Shown here piece after piece: positions 1 through 9,356 of a stretch of DNA of 64,000 bases. Within the stretch, counting starts at the first letter, position 1. Each line of letters starts with the position of its first letter. The DNA lies in NCBI GenBank assembly GCA_035388825.1, contig DAOOQQ010000003.1, positions 92,332-156,331 of the forward strand, in the 5' to 3' direction. This DNA is from MWAR01 sp035388825. Its GTDB lineage: Bacteria > Muiribacteriota > Ozemobacteria > Ozemobacterales > Ozemobacteraceae. The notes under the pieces were generated by a model. It was not told the DNA's origin. It did no database searches and was given only the letters and a program-made list of their open reading frames with translations. Made by a program: the position numbers and the translations under genes.

Positions 1-1816
1 AGATCCCCTCCGTATCAATGGCGATTTCCTGGGCCTCATCGTTCCTTCAGGCACCCACCGGATCAGCCTGGAGTTCCGCCCCTCGAGCCTGATCTGGGGC
101 CGCAACATTTCGCTATTCGGCGTGGCTCTTCTCGCCGTCATGCTCGTATGGCGCCCCTCGAACCGCTCCGACCAGCCCGTTGTCGCATCAGAAACGCCTG
201 TCGACGATCCCGGCTCCCCTCCATCGTCCGACACGAACGCCCCGCCCTCGCAATGTCCCGCCCTCCGCCTTTTCACGGGAGCTGGCATCCTGTTCATCTG
301 CCTTGCCGCCGTATTTTACCGCATCACCGACCTGTCGACCGTTCCGGGAATCAACGGCGATGAAGCCTGGTATGGAATCCAGATGGGCGAGATCCTGGCA
401 GGCCACGCGCCTGCTTGGCGCACCCCGACGGGAAATCTCATCAATCCGTTCCATTCGGGGCCTCTTCTCGTTCTGCTCGCCATCTTCCGGCCCGCCTTCT
501 GGATCCTTCGTGTTCCCTCCCTGACGGCAAGCCTGCTCTTCATTCTTCTCGCGTTCGTCCTGCTCCGGCGCCGGTTCGGCCTCTGGGCCGGCATCGGCGG
601 CGCTCTGCTCGCAGCCGCCAATCCGCAATTGATCGGATACGCCCGCTTCGGGTGGGACGCCTCCCAATCTCCGCTGTTCTGCGCCCTGGCCCTCTTCTGG
701 ACTCTCGAACGCAGGTATGCCCAGGCCCTGATCGTTCTCCTCATATCCCTTTTGGTCCATCCGACCAATCTGTTTCTGCTCCCGGTGATCGTCGTGCCGC
801 TCCTGTGCGGACTCCTCGAAAAGCGGGGCATCACGACCAGGCAAGCCTTTGTGACTTCGATCGCTCTCATGGGCAGCGCCGTTCTCGGTGCCTGGGTGGC
901 TCGGGAATCGGGATGGCAGCCAGGCGCCAAGCTCGGCATGGCCATCACCCATCTCACCACTCCTGGGGAATGGGCTGCATTCGCGACCCTGTTCGGCAGA
1001 CTCTTTTCTGGTGCCACGCTGATCGAGTATGTCGCGGGCCCCATCGGGAAAACACCCCTCATCTGGTTCGATATCGCCAGTTGGCTCTGTCTCGGAATCT
1101 TCGGCATTGCCGGTGTGCGTGAGTTCACCCAGCGGAACGATCGGACAGCCATCCATGTCATGCTCGGCTTGGGATGGGCCATCTTTGGCTTTTTCCTGGT
1201 AGCCGGGAGCACCGGCCTGAAGCCCCACTGGGAACGGTATGCACAGTTTCTGATGGCACCGGTCCTGATGATGGCAGCAGCCGCCGTAGGAACACCGTCT
1301 GCCCACGATCGGAAAGCGACCGTCCTCTTCGCTCTCCTGCTCGGGATCGCAACGACCCAGCTCACCTGCGTTCATCACCTGTACTGGAAACAGCTGACCC
1401 AGCACGGATCGGCATCTCATCGGGCTTTTCGCTCGGGCCCCAGCGAACCGAAGCAGTGGGCTTTCGATCTCGTCCGGACGGCCGCAGGTTCGCTTCCGGC
1501 CGTGATCGTCGCCGAAGACTGGTGGTGCGGCATGCCGTTGCGGTATCTCGCACAGGGAGCCCCGGAAATCACCGTTGAAGACGGACCGGCAAACGAGGTA
1601 TTGGCCGACGTGGTGGAGCGGCTGAATCAGCGTCGATTTCTGATCGGTTTCGAAGGGGGGCCCTTTCAGAAGCTGGTCCGTCAGCTTCCGCCGAATCGGC
1701 ACGAGATCCACCATCGTCAAATCGATGACCCTGATGGAATGCCAATTCTGCACGTCTGGTCGAAACACCCTCTTCCCGGGGACGATCAGAGGGAGAGTCG
1801 GAAATCCCCGGAGTGA
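1..1816 (+). CDS. YfhO-like / GT-C (PMT/ArnT-like) membrane glycosyltransferase, 5' end missing
   Basis: The reading frame is open from base 2 through the first internal ATG at 122, so the gene enters from upstream. The first about 40 residues (NGDFLGLIVPSGTHRISLEF, then a membrane segment) resemble the C-terminal beta region plus last helix of YfhO-type membrane proteins. They are followed, after a short linker, by a polytopic domain. Its first loop carries GDEAWYG, the Asp-Glu motif expected for dolichyl/undecaprenyl-phosphate-sugar-using GT-C enzymes (GT39/ArnT-like). Roughly ten hydrophobic segments follow and then a soluble tail of about 150 residues. The likely role is transfer of a lipid-linked sugar on the outer face of the inner membrane; donor and acceptor cannot be read from the sequence. 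The order (YfhO-type end before a GT-C domain) suggests a large fusion. Family assignment is by motif only. Confidence 0.7.
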   Translation, partial: DPLRINGDFLGLIVPSGTHRISLEFRPSSLIWGRNISLFGVALLAVMLVWRPSNRSDQPVVASETPVDDPGSPPSSDTNAPPSQCPALRLFTGAGILFICLAAVFYRITDLSTVPGINGDEAWYGIQMGEILAGHAPAWRTPTGNLINPFHSGPLLVLLAIFRPAFWILRVPSLTASLLFILLAFVLLRRRFGLWAGIGGALLAAANPQLIGYARFGWDASQSPLFCALALFWTLERRYAQALIVLLISLLVHPTNLFLLPVIVVPLLCGLLEKRGITTRQAFVTSIALMGSAVLGAWVARESGWQPGAKLGMAITHLTTPGEWAAFATLFGRLFSGATLIEYVAGPIGKTPLIWFDIASWLCLGIFGIAGVREFTQRNDRTAIHVMLGLGWAIFGFFLVAGSTGLKPHWERYAQFLMAPVLMMAAAAVGTPSAHDRKATVLFALLLGIATTQLTCVHHLYWKQLTQHGSASHRAFRSGPSEPKQWAFDLVRTAAGSLPAVIVAEDWWCGMPLRYLAQGAPEITVEDGPANEVLADVVERLNQRRFLIGFEGGPFQKLVRQLPPNRHEIHHRQIDDPDGMPILHVWSKHPLPGDDQRESRKSPE

Positions 1817-1856
1817 GGCATGTTCGAGCATGCCGGAATGGGCCGGATCTGATAGA

Positions 1857-3674
1857 ATGAAGCCTATGGACGAAACGAAGCGCAATCCGTCTCCCACGCC
1901 CGGTCAGGTGGTGTTCACGAACAAGGCGCGGTGCCGCGACTGCTACCGGTGCCTGCGGGTCTGCCCCGTCAAGGCGATCCGGATGGAAAACGGCCAGGCG
2001 TCGGTCGTCGCCGAGCGGTGCATCGCCTGCGGCACCTGCATCCGCGAATGCCCTCAGCACGCGAAAACCTACCGGTCCGATCTGGAACGGGCGGTCCGGC
2101 TCGTGCGCGAGTCGAAGAATGTCGCGGTCAGCCTCGCCCCCTCGTTCGTCGCCCTGTATGCCCCCTGGGAGCAGAAGCGCATCCCGTCGGCGCTGCGGGC
2201 GCTGGGTTTCACCCACGTTTCGGAAACCTCGATCGGGGCGTATCCGACGGCCCAGGCCACCGCCGCCATCGCCGCCCGCGAGCCCGACCGACCGCATCTC
2301 TGCACGGCCTGTCCCGCCTTCGTCACCTATATCGAAAAGTACAGACCTGAGCTGGTCGCCGCTCTCACCCCGATCAGCTCCCCCATGATCGCGCATGCGC
2401 GGCTTCTCCGGAAGAAGTTGGGCGCTACGGCGAAGGTCGTGTTCATCGGCCCGTGCGTCGCGAAGAAAGCCGAGGCGGACCGGCCCGAACTGGCCGGCCT
2501 GATCGACTGCGTGCTCACCTTCGAGGAGCTCCAGGAGTGGTTCGACCGGGAAGGAATCAAGCTCGACCGGCTCGAGGAGAGCCGCTTCGACGAGGAGCCG
2601 GCCGGCGACGCCAGGTTCTTCCCGCTGCCCGGCGGCCTCACCCGGACCGCAGCCCTCGGAGCCGACGCCCTCGTCGCGGATATCGTGGCCGTCAGCGGCT
2701 TCGAGGACGTGAGGCGGCTGCTCGACGGCATCACGAAAACGTCCGGACCCCGGCTCGTCGAGCCGCTGTTCTGCAACCAGGGCTGCGTCAACGGTCCCGC
2801 CATGCCGGCGACCCGGCCGCTGCTCTCGCGTCGTGACGGGGTGCTGAGCTACGCGACGGCGGCTCCCGGAACGCTTCCGGGTGCCCGCGAAGCCGATTCC
2901 GACACGTCCGCCCGGTTCACGTCTGATAATAAAGATGAAGATATTGAAATAACCGAGGAGAAGATCCGCAAGGTGCTCGAGGCGACGGGCAAGGCAGCCC
3001 CCGAGGATCAGCTCAACTGCGGCGCCTGCGGGTACCCGTCATGCCGCGACAAGGCGATCGCCGTCATCCGCGGCATGGCCGAGGCCGAGATGTGCATCCC
3101 CTGGATGCGGCGGCTGGCGGAACAGCGCACCGACCGCATCATCGAGACCAGCCCGAACGGGATTGTCATCTGTGACGAGCAGCTGCGCATCATCAGCATG
3201 AACCCGACGTTCCGCCGGTTCTTCACCTGCTCGGAAGCGGCGCTCGGCAAGCACATCTCGTATCTGATCGACCCCGAGCCGTTCGAGAAAGTGCTGACCG
3301 GCGCCGAGCCGCTCGTCGAGATGACGGTGCGGCATGACCGCTACAACCTCGTCACCCACGAGATCGTCTACCCGCTGCGCGACGAGAAGCAACTGGTCGG
3401 CATCTTCGTGAACATCACGATCGCCCAGAAGAGCCGCGAACAGCTCGAGGATCTCCGGCTTCAGACGGTCTCACAGGCCCGCGAGCTGCTCACGCACCAG
3501 GTCGCGATGGCCCAGCAGATGGCCAAGCTGCTCGGCGAGAGCAGCGCACGCGGCGAGCAGCTGGTCGAGAACCTGCTCAAGCTCGTCACCGACGCCCCCG
3601 CCCCGAAGGATGTCGACGAAAACGGCCTGCCCCGCCGCCGCACCACCCCATGGGATATCTTCACGTCGAAGTAG
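1857..3674 (+). CDS. Sensory [FeFe]-hydrogenase-like protein (HydS type) with PAS domain
   Basis: A protein of 605 residues from ATG 1857 (ATG 1866 is also possible; the frame is open further upstream but lacks a ribosome site). Two 4Fe-4S ferredoxin clusters (Cys26/29/32/36 and Cys55/58/61/65) precede a hydrogenase H-cluster domain. The H-cluster ligand cysteines are kept in CTACP (Cys152), GPCVAKK (Cys200) and FCNQGC (Cys306, Cys310). The position of the proton-transfer Cys of catalytic enzymes is Ala151, as described for sensory HydS. A further 4Fe-4S motif (Cys388/391/396/413), a PAS domain (about 425-540) and a C-terminal coiled coil follow. The next gene, a SpoIIE phosphatase, overlaps by 25 bp, so the protein probably senses H2 or redox state and controls the phosphatase. 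No hydrogenase maturase or catalytic hydrogenase is in the window. Confidence 0.88.
   Translation: MKPMDETKRNPSPTPGQVVFTNKARCRDCYRCLRVCPVKAIRMENGQASVVAERCIACGTCIRECPQHAKTYRSDLERAVRLVRESKNVAVSLAPSFVALYAPWEQKRIPSALRALGFTHVSETSIGAYPTAQATAAIAAREPDRPHLCTACPAFVTYIEKYRPELVAALTPISSPMIAHARLLRKKLGATAKVVFIGPCVAKKAEADRPELAGLIDCVLTFEELQEWFDREGIKLDRLEESRFDEEPAGDARFFPLPGGLTRTAALGADALVADIVAVSGFEDVRRLLDGITKTSGPRLVEPLFCNQGCVNGPAMPATRPLLSRRDGVLSYATAAPGTLPGAREADSDTSARFTSDNKDEDIEITEEKIRKVLEATGKAAPEDQLNCGACGYPSCRDKAIAVIRGMAEAEMCIPWMRRLAEQRTDRIIETSPNGIVICDEQLRIISMNPTFRRFFTCSEAALGKHISYLIDPEPFEKVLTGAEPLVEMTVRHDRYNLVTHEIVYPLRDEKQLVGIFVNITIAQKSREQLEDLRLQTVSQARELLTHQVAMAQQMAKLLGESSARGEQLVENLLKLVTDAPAPKDVDENGLPRRRTTPWDIFTSK
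2922..2951 (+). other. AT-rich rare-codon island in the hydrogenase-like gene
   Basis: TCT GAT AAT AAA GAT, then GAA GAT ATT GAA ATA: ten codons encoding SDNKDEDIEI, a linker before the last Fe-S domain, in a GC-ending gene. Confidence 0.5.
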
Positions 3675-4798
3675 ACGCCGCCAGCTCGGCGAAGAAGAAC
3701 GCCGCGGCCTGCGGAGATGTCTGGACCGTCGAACGGACCCCCGAGGCCACGACGATCCTGCTTTCCGACGGCCTCGGCTCGGGGGTGAAAGCCTCGGTCG
3801 CAGCCCAGATGGCCGTCTCCCGGATGATCGAGCTGCTCCATCGCGGATTTTCCGTGCGGCAGGCCTTCTCCCGGGTCGTCCACACGATGCATGAGGCCCG
3901 GGGCACCGATCTGCCCTACGCCGTCCTCAGCGTCATCCGGCTGCTCAACACGGGCGAGGCGACGGTCCTGGTCTACGAGATGCCCACCCCGCTTTACGTG
4001 TCACGCAACACCGTGCTCCCGGTCCAGATGCGCACGATCACGCTCGAAACCGAGCTCGTCGGCGAGGCAAGCCTGTTCCTCGAACCCGGCGAAGGGATCC
4101 TGCTGATGAGCGACGGCATCACCCAGGCCGGCCTGGGAAAACGACTCAAACTGGGCTGGACGACCGAAGGCGTCCGGCGATTCCTCGACGACTGCCGCTC
4201 CGACGGTCTTCCGATGGACGACCTCGCCCGCCTCGTCCACGACCAGGCCCGCATCTACTGGGAAGGCCCGTATGGCGATGACTGCACGACGGTTTGCGCG
4301 CGGGTTCGGTCTGGTATCGTTCTCAATATATTCACCGGCCCGCCCTGCGTGAAGAATCTCGACGGGGAGATCGCCGGTCGGTTCATGCAGATGCCCGGAC
4401 GACATATCGTCTGCGGCGCCACGACGGCCCAGATCGTCGCCCGGAGGCTCGGACGGCCACTCGAGATGGAGCAGAACCAGCAGAGCCTGATCGCCCCGCC
4501 CGCCTACCGCATTGAGGGCGTCGATCTCGTCACCGAAGGCGCCGTCACGCTGAACCAGGTATTCAACATTCTCGATGCCGACCCGTCGGAGTATGAGCCG
4601 GACACCGGGGTCACCCAACTGTGTCAGGCCCTGCGCGAGGCCGACCGCATCAATATCCTGGTCGGCCGTGCCGCCAACGACGGCCACGCCGATATCGCGT
4701 TCCGCCAGCGCGGCATCATGCCCCGCACCGCCATCGTGCCCCTGCTCATCGACCGCCTCAGGGCCGCCGGGAAACTCGTCGTTCCCGAGTGGGTCTGA
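3650..4798 (+). CDS. SpoIIE-family serine/threonine phosphatase paired with the hydrogenase-like sensor
   Basis: A protein of 382 residues. The N-terminal half is a PP2C/SpoIIE domain with LLSDGLGSGVKAS near residues 37-49 (metal-binding Asp and glycine-rich turn) and LLMSDGI near 150. No membrane segment is visible, so it should be cytoplasmic. The C-terminal about 160 residues form a second region, beginning around FTGPPCVKNLDGEIAGRFMQ, that I cannot assign; in related gene pairs this region always accompanies the phosphatase. The start lies inside the upstream gene (25-bp overlap), which implies translational coupling and a joint signalling role: redox or hydrogen sensing, then dephosphorylation of an anti-sigma antagonist-like target. 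No STAS or anti-sigma partner is adjacent; a STAS protein lies at 23667-24029. Confidence 0.85.
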   Translation: MGYLHVEVDAASSAKKNAAACGDVWTVERTPEATTILLSDGLGSGVKASVAAQMAVSRMIELLHRGFSVRQAFSRVVHTMHEARGTDLPYAVLSVIRLLNTGEATVLVYEMPTPLYVSRNTVLPVQMRTITLETELVGEASLFLEPGEGILLMSDGITQAGLGKRLKLGWTTEGVRRFLDDCRSDGLPMDDLARLVHDQARIYWEGPYGDDCTTVCARVRSGIVLNIFTGPPCVKNLDGEIAGRFMQMPGRHIVCGATTAQIVARRLGRPLEMEQNQQSLIAPPAYRIEGVDLVTEGAVTLNQVFNILDADPSEYEPDTGVTQLCQALREADRINILVGRAANDGHADIAFRQRGIMPRTAIVPLLIDRLRAAGKLVVPEWV

Positions 4799-4824
4799 CC
4801 GCCCGACAAGGCCACGCCGGCCTC

Positions 4825-7290
4825 TCAGTCGGAAAACCGGCTCCAGAACGCCGACAGCGACCGCTCCAGCGCCTCCGCCGACCGGACGGGTTCGGCATGC
4901 GACCACTCGGCCGGAAACAGGCTCCGATACCCTTGTCGCAAAAACCGCTCATCGACCAGCAGGACGACACCCCGGTCCCGCTCCGTCCGGATGACACGGC
5001 CGGCAGCCTGCATGACGCGGTTCATGCCCGGGTAGCGATAGGCGAACTCGAAGCCGGTCCCCGCTTTCCGCTCGAAGAAACCGCGGATCAGGTCGCGCTC
5101 GAGGCAGATCTGGGGCAGCCCGACCCCGACGATGATCGAGCCGATCAGCCGCTCCCCCCGCAGATCGATACCTTCCCCGAAGATGCCACCCATGACCGCG
5201 AATCCGACGAGCGTCCCGGGAGCATCGGCGGAAAACGCCTTCAGAAATGCATCGCGCGCCTCTTCGGTCATCCCGGAAGCCTGTTCAATGATGCGAATTT
5301 CCGGGTATGCCGCGATGAACACCTCACGGACGGCGGTCATATATTTATATGATGGAAAATATACCATGTAATTTCCCTGCCGACATGAAACCGTCACCCG
5401 GATGACATCGGCGAGAGCCTCGAGGCTTTGTTCCCGCACCCGGAACTCGGTCCGGATCTGGGGCAGGACCATCAATCCGAGATGGGCGGCATCGAACGGG
5501 GAGGAAAGGCGCAGAGTCCGGTCCGGCGCGGCTCCATCCTTCCTGCCGCCGAGGATGTCGAAAAAATACCCCATGGGGAGCAGGGTGGCCGAGAAAAAGA
5601 CCGTGCTGCGGGCACGCTCCAGGGCCGCGGCGAGCAGATCCGACGGGTCGAGGCAGAACAGCTTGATCCGCACGTCCCGGCCTTCGGTTTCGGTATAGCA
5701 GACAAAATGTTCATCGAATGACTCGGCGACACGCACGAACGCCGTGGCCCGGAAAAACACTTCCAGGAGCGCCGCACGGGCTTCCGAGGAGTCTGACTCG
5801 ACGGCGCCATCCGGGCATAACATCCTGCGGGTCGGGTCGGTGCGGGCAAGAACGGCCTCGGCGCTTTTCAGGAACCGACGCAGAGCCTGGATCAGGTCAT
5901 CCGGGACCTCGGTGCCGACCAACGCCGAATGTCCTTCCGCCGACATTCCCTCCCGAATTGCCCGGGCGGACCGGGTGAAATACGGCGTGATCTTCGCCAG
6001 CGCTCCTGAAACCGCTGGATATGCCGTTTTTGCGGTTTTCTTCAGATCGGCGAACCAGCTTTTGCGCAGGTCGGCCGAGAACATTTCGCGGGCGCGGTCG
6101 GGGAGGTTGTGAGCCTCGTCGACGAGGAACGCATATTCGTCCTGGGGCGGGTCGAAGAATCGGCGCAGATAGACACGGGGGTCGAAGGCGTAGTTGAAGT
6201 CGCCGATGATGACATCCGACCAGAGGGAGAGGAACAGCGAGAACTCGAACGGACAGACCCGATGGCTCCGCGCGACCTCCTCCACCGCCGGCCGGTCGAA
6301 CGTGTCACACGTGAAGATCGTTTCCAGGGCATCCTTCACCCGGTCGAAATATCCTCGGGCATATTCACAGGCTTCCGGGCGGCAGTCGGGGGTGTCGAGG
6401 AAGCAGATCTTCTCCTTCGCGGTCAGGGTCAGCACCTTGCATCGCAGGCCGTTTCCGGCCAGCTTTTTCACCGTCTCCTCGGCGACATTCCGGCCGACGG
6501 TTTTGGCGGTGAGGTAGAAGATCTTCGCGACGAGGCCCCCGCCCAGAGCCTTGAGCGCCGGGAACAGCGTGGCGACCGTCTTTCCGATCCCCGTCGGGGC
6601 CTGGGCAAAGAGATTCACCCCGTCGGCGATCGCGCGGTACACGCCGACCGCGAACGCCCGCTGCCCGGCCCGGTATCCCGTGAACGGAAACGCGAGGGCC
6701 GTGATCGAGGCGTCACGAACCGACCGCCAGTCCTTCATCGTGCGCGCCCATGCGAGATACCGGGAAACCAGATCGTCGAAAAACACCTCCAGCTCGGCAA
6801 TGCCGTATTCCTGCCGCAGTTCGAGCGTCTCGAGGGTGTCGAGCTGGAGGTAGGTCAACTGGACACCGATCCGCGCCAGGTCGTTCTGTCGCGCGAAGAT
6901 GCAGGCATACGCCCTGGCCTGGCCCCAGTGGAGCGGCTGGTTGGCGATCGTGATCTCGTCGAGGGGGGCCGTCGTGGTCTTGATCTCTTCGAGAAAAACC
7001 GGCTCGCTCCCCCGCCACACGCCGTCGATCCGGCCCTTGATCTCGAGTTCGACCTCGGGGGTGACGATCCGGAACGCCACGGCAATCTCCGCCTCGTAAT
7101 CCGCCGGCCGGCTTTTCTGGATCCGCTGGTGGCCGCGCGTCCCCGCCACCGCCCGCCCCGCCCCGACGAACGAACCGCCGCCCAGATCCCCTGCCTGCAG
7201 GACGAACTCGACCAGATCCCGCACCGCCACCTTCACGAGCTCCGCCCCACCCTCTCCGGTGGTGGGCGCATGCAGGCCGGCAATCGTCAT
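4825..7290 (-). CDS. PD-(D/E)XK nuclease fused to XPD/DinG-type Fe-S DNA helicase
   Basis: A protein of 821 residues from ATG 7290, which has GGAG nine bases upstream; a TTG six codons earlier is in frame but less likely. The first about 200 residues look like a Cas4-type PD-(D/E)XK nuclease: GHQRIQ, KGRIDGVW, then FLEEIKTT. The helicase part has Walker A APTGIGKT near residue 240, a four-cysteine Fe-S segment (CFLDTPDCRPEAC ... VCPFEF), the DEAH box LVDEAHNLPDRA and C-terminal motifs ending in MQAAGRVIR. This is a superfamily 2, XPD/Rad3-like 5'-to-3' helicase expected to act in DNA repair or recombination. It is convergent with the SpoIIE gene (26 bp between stops) and divergent from aspS. 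The fusion is known among bacterial DinG relatives. Confidence 0.88.
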   Translation of the reverse strand: MTIAGLHAPTTGEGGAELVKVAVRDLVEFVLQAGDLGGGSFVGAGRAVAGTRGHQRIQKSRPADYEAEIAVAFRIVTPEVELEIKGRIDGVWRGSEPVFLEEIKTTTAPLDEITIANQPLHWGQARAYACIFARQNDLARIGVQLTYLQLDTLETLELRQEYGIAELEVFFDDLVSRYLAWARTMKDWRSVRDASITALAFPFTGYRAGQRAFAVGVYRAIADGVNLFAQAPTGIGKTVATLFPALKALGGGLVAKIFYLTAKTVGRNVAEETVKKLAGNGLRCKVLTLTAKEKICFLDTPDCRPEACEYARGYFDRVKDALETIFTCDTFDRPAVEEVARSHRVCPFEFSLFLSLWSDVIIGDFNYAFDPRVYLRRFFDPPQDEYAFLVDEAHNLPDRAREMFSADLRKSWFADLKKTAKTAYPAVSGALAKITPYFTRSARAIREGMSAEGHSALVGTEVPDDLIQALRRFLKSAEAVLARTDPTRRMLCPDGAVESDSSEARAALLEVFFRATAFVRVAESFDEHFVCYTETEGRDVRIKLFCLDPSDLLAAALERARSTVFFSATLLPMGYFFDILGGRKDGAAPDRTLRLSSPFDAAHLGLMVLPQIRTEFRVREQSLEALADVIRVTVSCRQGNYMVYFPSYKYMTAVREVFIAAYPEIRIIEQASGMTEEARDAFLKAFSADAPGTLVGFAVMGGIFGEGIDLRGERLIGSIIVGVGLPQICLERDLIRGFFERKAGTGFEFAYRYPGMNRVMQAAGRVIRTERDRGVVLLVDERFLRQGYRSLFPAEWSHAEPVRSAEALERSLSAFWSRFSD
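5341..5376 (-). other. AT-rich rare-codon island in the helicase gene
   Basis: GGA AAT TAC ATG GTA TAT, then TTT CCA TCA TAT AAA TAT encodes GNYMVYFPSYKY in the C-terminal helicase lobe; nearly all are non-preferred. Confidence 0.55.
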
Positions 7291-7357
7291 GAAACGTGTC
7301 TCCAACAATTTCGGAAATGCGGCATTTTAGCATGTTTCGAGGGCAATGCCGGGCATC

Positions 7358-7386
7358 TTGCAAACACACCCGGCGTGCGGTACACT
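7358..7386 (+). promoter_or_regulatory. Predicted sigma-70 promoter of aspS
   Basis: TTGCAA at 7358-7363 and TACACT at 7381-7386 are separated by 17 bases. They lie 54 bases upstream of the aspS start, in the gap between two divergent genes. Motif match only. Confidence 0.5.
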
Positions 7387-7439
7387 TCGGCCGCGTCAAT
7401 TCTGCGTTCAATGCTGATCAACACGAGGTAGAGGCCAAC

Positions 7440-9227
7440 ATGCACACGTATCGTTCACACACCTGCGGCGAGCTTCGGGACACGCACATCGGGCAGCAGG
7501 TCCGGCTTTCGGGCTGGATCCAGCGAAAGCGCGACCTCGGCGGCATGCTGTTCGCCGATCTGCGCGACAATTATGGCCTCACCCAGATCGTGGCCCAGCC
7601 GGGCACGCCGGTGCATGCCGAGCTGGATGCGGCCCGCGTCGAGTCGGTCATCACGGTCGACGGCACGGTCCGCACGCGCGGCGAGGGCAACATCAACACC
7701 CGCATGCCCACCGGCGCGATCGAGGTCGAGATCGCGAAGATCACGATGCAGGGTTCAGCCGAGGTGCTGCCGTTCCCGATCGTCGACGACACGACGGCCC
7801 CCGAGACGACCCGGCTTTCCTACCGGTTCCTCGATCTGCGCCGCAACAAGCTGCACCAGAACATCCTGCTGCGCTCGAAGGTCATCTCCAGCATCCGGCG
7901 CCGCATGACCGACCTCGGGTTCAACGAGTTCCAGACGCCGATCCTCACCAGCAGTTCGCCGGAAGGCGCCCGCGACTACCTCGTGCCCAGCCGGTTATAT
8001 CCGGGCAAATTTTATGCCCTGCCACAGGCGCCGCAGCAGTTCAAGCAGCTGCTGATGGTCAGCGGCTTCGACCGCTACTTCCAGATCGCGCCCTGTTTCC
8101 GCGATGAGGACGCCCGCGCTGACCGCTCGCCCGGCGAGTTCTACCAGCTCGACGTCGAGATGTCGTTCGTGACGCAGGATGACGTGTTCGACGCCGTCGG
8201 TCAGGTCATCCACGGCGTGTTCACCGAGTTCTCGGACTGGAAATCCACCCCCCTGCCCTTCCCACGCATCCCGTTTGCCGAGGCGATGAAAACCTACGGA
8301 AGCGACAAGCCCGACCTGCGGTTCGACCTGAAGATCCAGGACGTCTCCGATATCTTCGCGACGTCAGGCTTCAAGGCGTTCGAGTCGGTCGTGGCCGGGA
8401 ACGGGGCCGTGCGCGCGATCTGCGTGCCGGGCGTTGCCGACAAGTCGCGCAAGTTTTTCGACGACCTCGAGACGCTCGCGAAGGAAGCCGGGGCCAAGGG
8501 CCTCGCCACGCTGCATTACACCGCCGGCGGCGAGATCAAGGGCACGTTGTCCAAGCCGCTCGCGGATGGCGTCAAGCAGGCACTGCGCGAGCGCATGGCC
8601 GTGGAAGCCGGCTCGTCGCTGCTGTTCGTCGCCGACCAGCCGACCGCCGCCTCGGTCGTGCTCGGCAAGATCCGCGTGAAGCTCGCCGACCTGCTCGATC
8701 TGCGCCGCAAGAACTGCTACGAGTTCTGCTGGATCACCGACTTCCCGATGTTCGAGCGCGACCCCGAGACCAACGAGATCATCTTCAGTCACAACCCCTT
8801 CTCGATGCCCCAGGGCGGCCTCGAGGCGCTGATGACGAAAGACCCGCTGACGATCAACGCGTATCAATACGATATCGTATGTAATGGCGTCGAGCTGTCG
8901 AGCGGCGCGATCCGGAACCACCGGCCCGACATCATGTACAAGGCCTTCGAGATCGCCGGCTACACGAAGGAGCAGGTCGACGCCAAGTTCGGCGGCATGA
9001 TCCGCGCCTTCACCTACGGCGCCCCGCCCCACGGCGGCATCGCGCCCGGCATCGACCGCATCGTCATGCTGCTCGCCAACGAGCCGAATATCCGCGAGGT
9101 CATCAGCTTCCCGATGAACCAGAACGCGCTGGACCTGCTGATGGGCGCCCCGTGCGAAGCCACCGAGAAGCAGCTCCGAGAGCTCCATCTCACGATCAAC
9201 TATCCCGAGAAATCCGACAAGGCCTGA
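7440..9227 (+). CDS. aspS: Aspartate--tRNA ligase
   Basis: A protein of 595 residues, the normal length for the bacterial type. It joins aspartate to tRNA-Asp in the cytoplasm. The N-terminal OB-fold anticodon domain contains GWIQRKRDLGGMLF. Class II motif 2 is visible as FRDEDARADR, with SSPEGARDYLVPSR and PQAPQQFKQLLM before it. The inserted GAD domain lies in the middle, and motif 3 is GGIAPGIDRIVMLL near the C terminus. The start ATG 7440 has a GAGGTAGAGG purine stretch just upstream; the frame is open 144 bases further upstream but without a ribosome site. Leu in RDLG, at the position that is His in some non-discriminating enzymes, weakly suggests a tRNA-Asp-specific enzyme. A perfect terminator follows. 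Confidence 0.97.
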   Translation: MHTYRSHTCGELRDTHIGQQVRLSGWIQRKRDLGGMLFADLRDNYGLTQIVAQPGTPVHAELDAARVESVITVDGTVRTRGEGNINTRMPTGAIEVEIAKITMQGSAEVLPFPIVDDTTAPETTRLSYRFLDLRRNKLHQNILLRSKVISSIRRRMTDLGFNEFQTPILTSSSPEGARDYLVPSRLYPGKFYALPQAPQQFKQLLMVSGFDRYFQIAPCFRDEDARADRSPGEFYQLDVEMSFVTQDDVFDAVGQVIHGVFTEFSDWKSTPLPFPRIPFAEAMKTYGSDKPDLRFDLKIQDVSDIFATSGFKAFESVVAGNGAVRAICVPGVADKSRKFFDDLETLAKEAGAKGLATLHYTAGGEIKGTLSKPLADGVKQALRERMAVEAGSSLLFVADQPTAASVVLGKIRVKLADLLDLRRKNCYEFCWITDFPMFERDPETNEIIFSHNPFSMPQGGLEALMTKDPLTINAYQYDIVCNGVELSSGAIRNHRPDIMYKAFEIAGYTKEQVDAKFGGMIRAFTYGAPPHGGIAPGIDRIVMLLANEPNIREVISFPMNQNALDLLMGAPCEATEKQLRELHLTINYPEKSDKA

Positions 9228-9252
9228 CGGCAAAAGCGTCTTCGAACCTCCG

Positions 9253-9283
9253 AAAACCGGAATCCTTCAGGATTCCGGTTTTT
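9253..9283 (+). terminator. Intrinsic terminator of aspS
   Basis: A perfect 9-bp stem (CCGGAATCC with GGATTCCGG) around a TTCA loop, flanked by AAAA and TTTTT, lies 25 bases after the aspS stop. The A and T flanks extend the stem and make it usable in both directions. Confidence 0.92.
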
Positions 9284-9356
9284 CACGTACCGCCGTCTTC
9301 GCATCGGGCATGGTATACTGGGTTCACAGACATGATCTGACAGGAGGAGAACCTTC

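Noticed and set aside
188..1897. A 569-codon minus-strand open frame opposite the glycosyltransferase
   Set aside because: Low-complexity charged translation without domains; the plus frame has membrane helices and the GDEAWYG motif.
5800..5820. Sequence like the palindromic element core (GCCCGGATGGCGC) in the helicase gene
   Set aside because: The match is only 13 bases and is explained by a Pro-Asp-Gly-Ala-Val stretch with usual codons.
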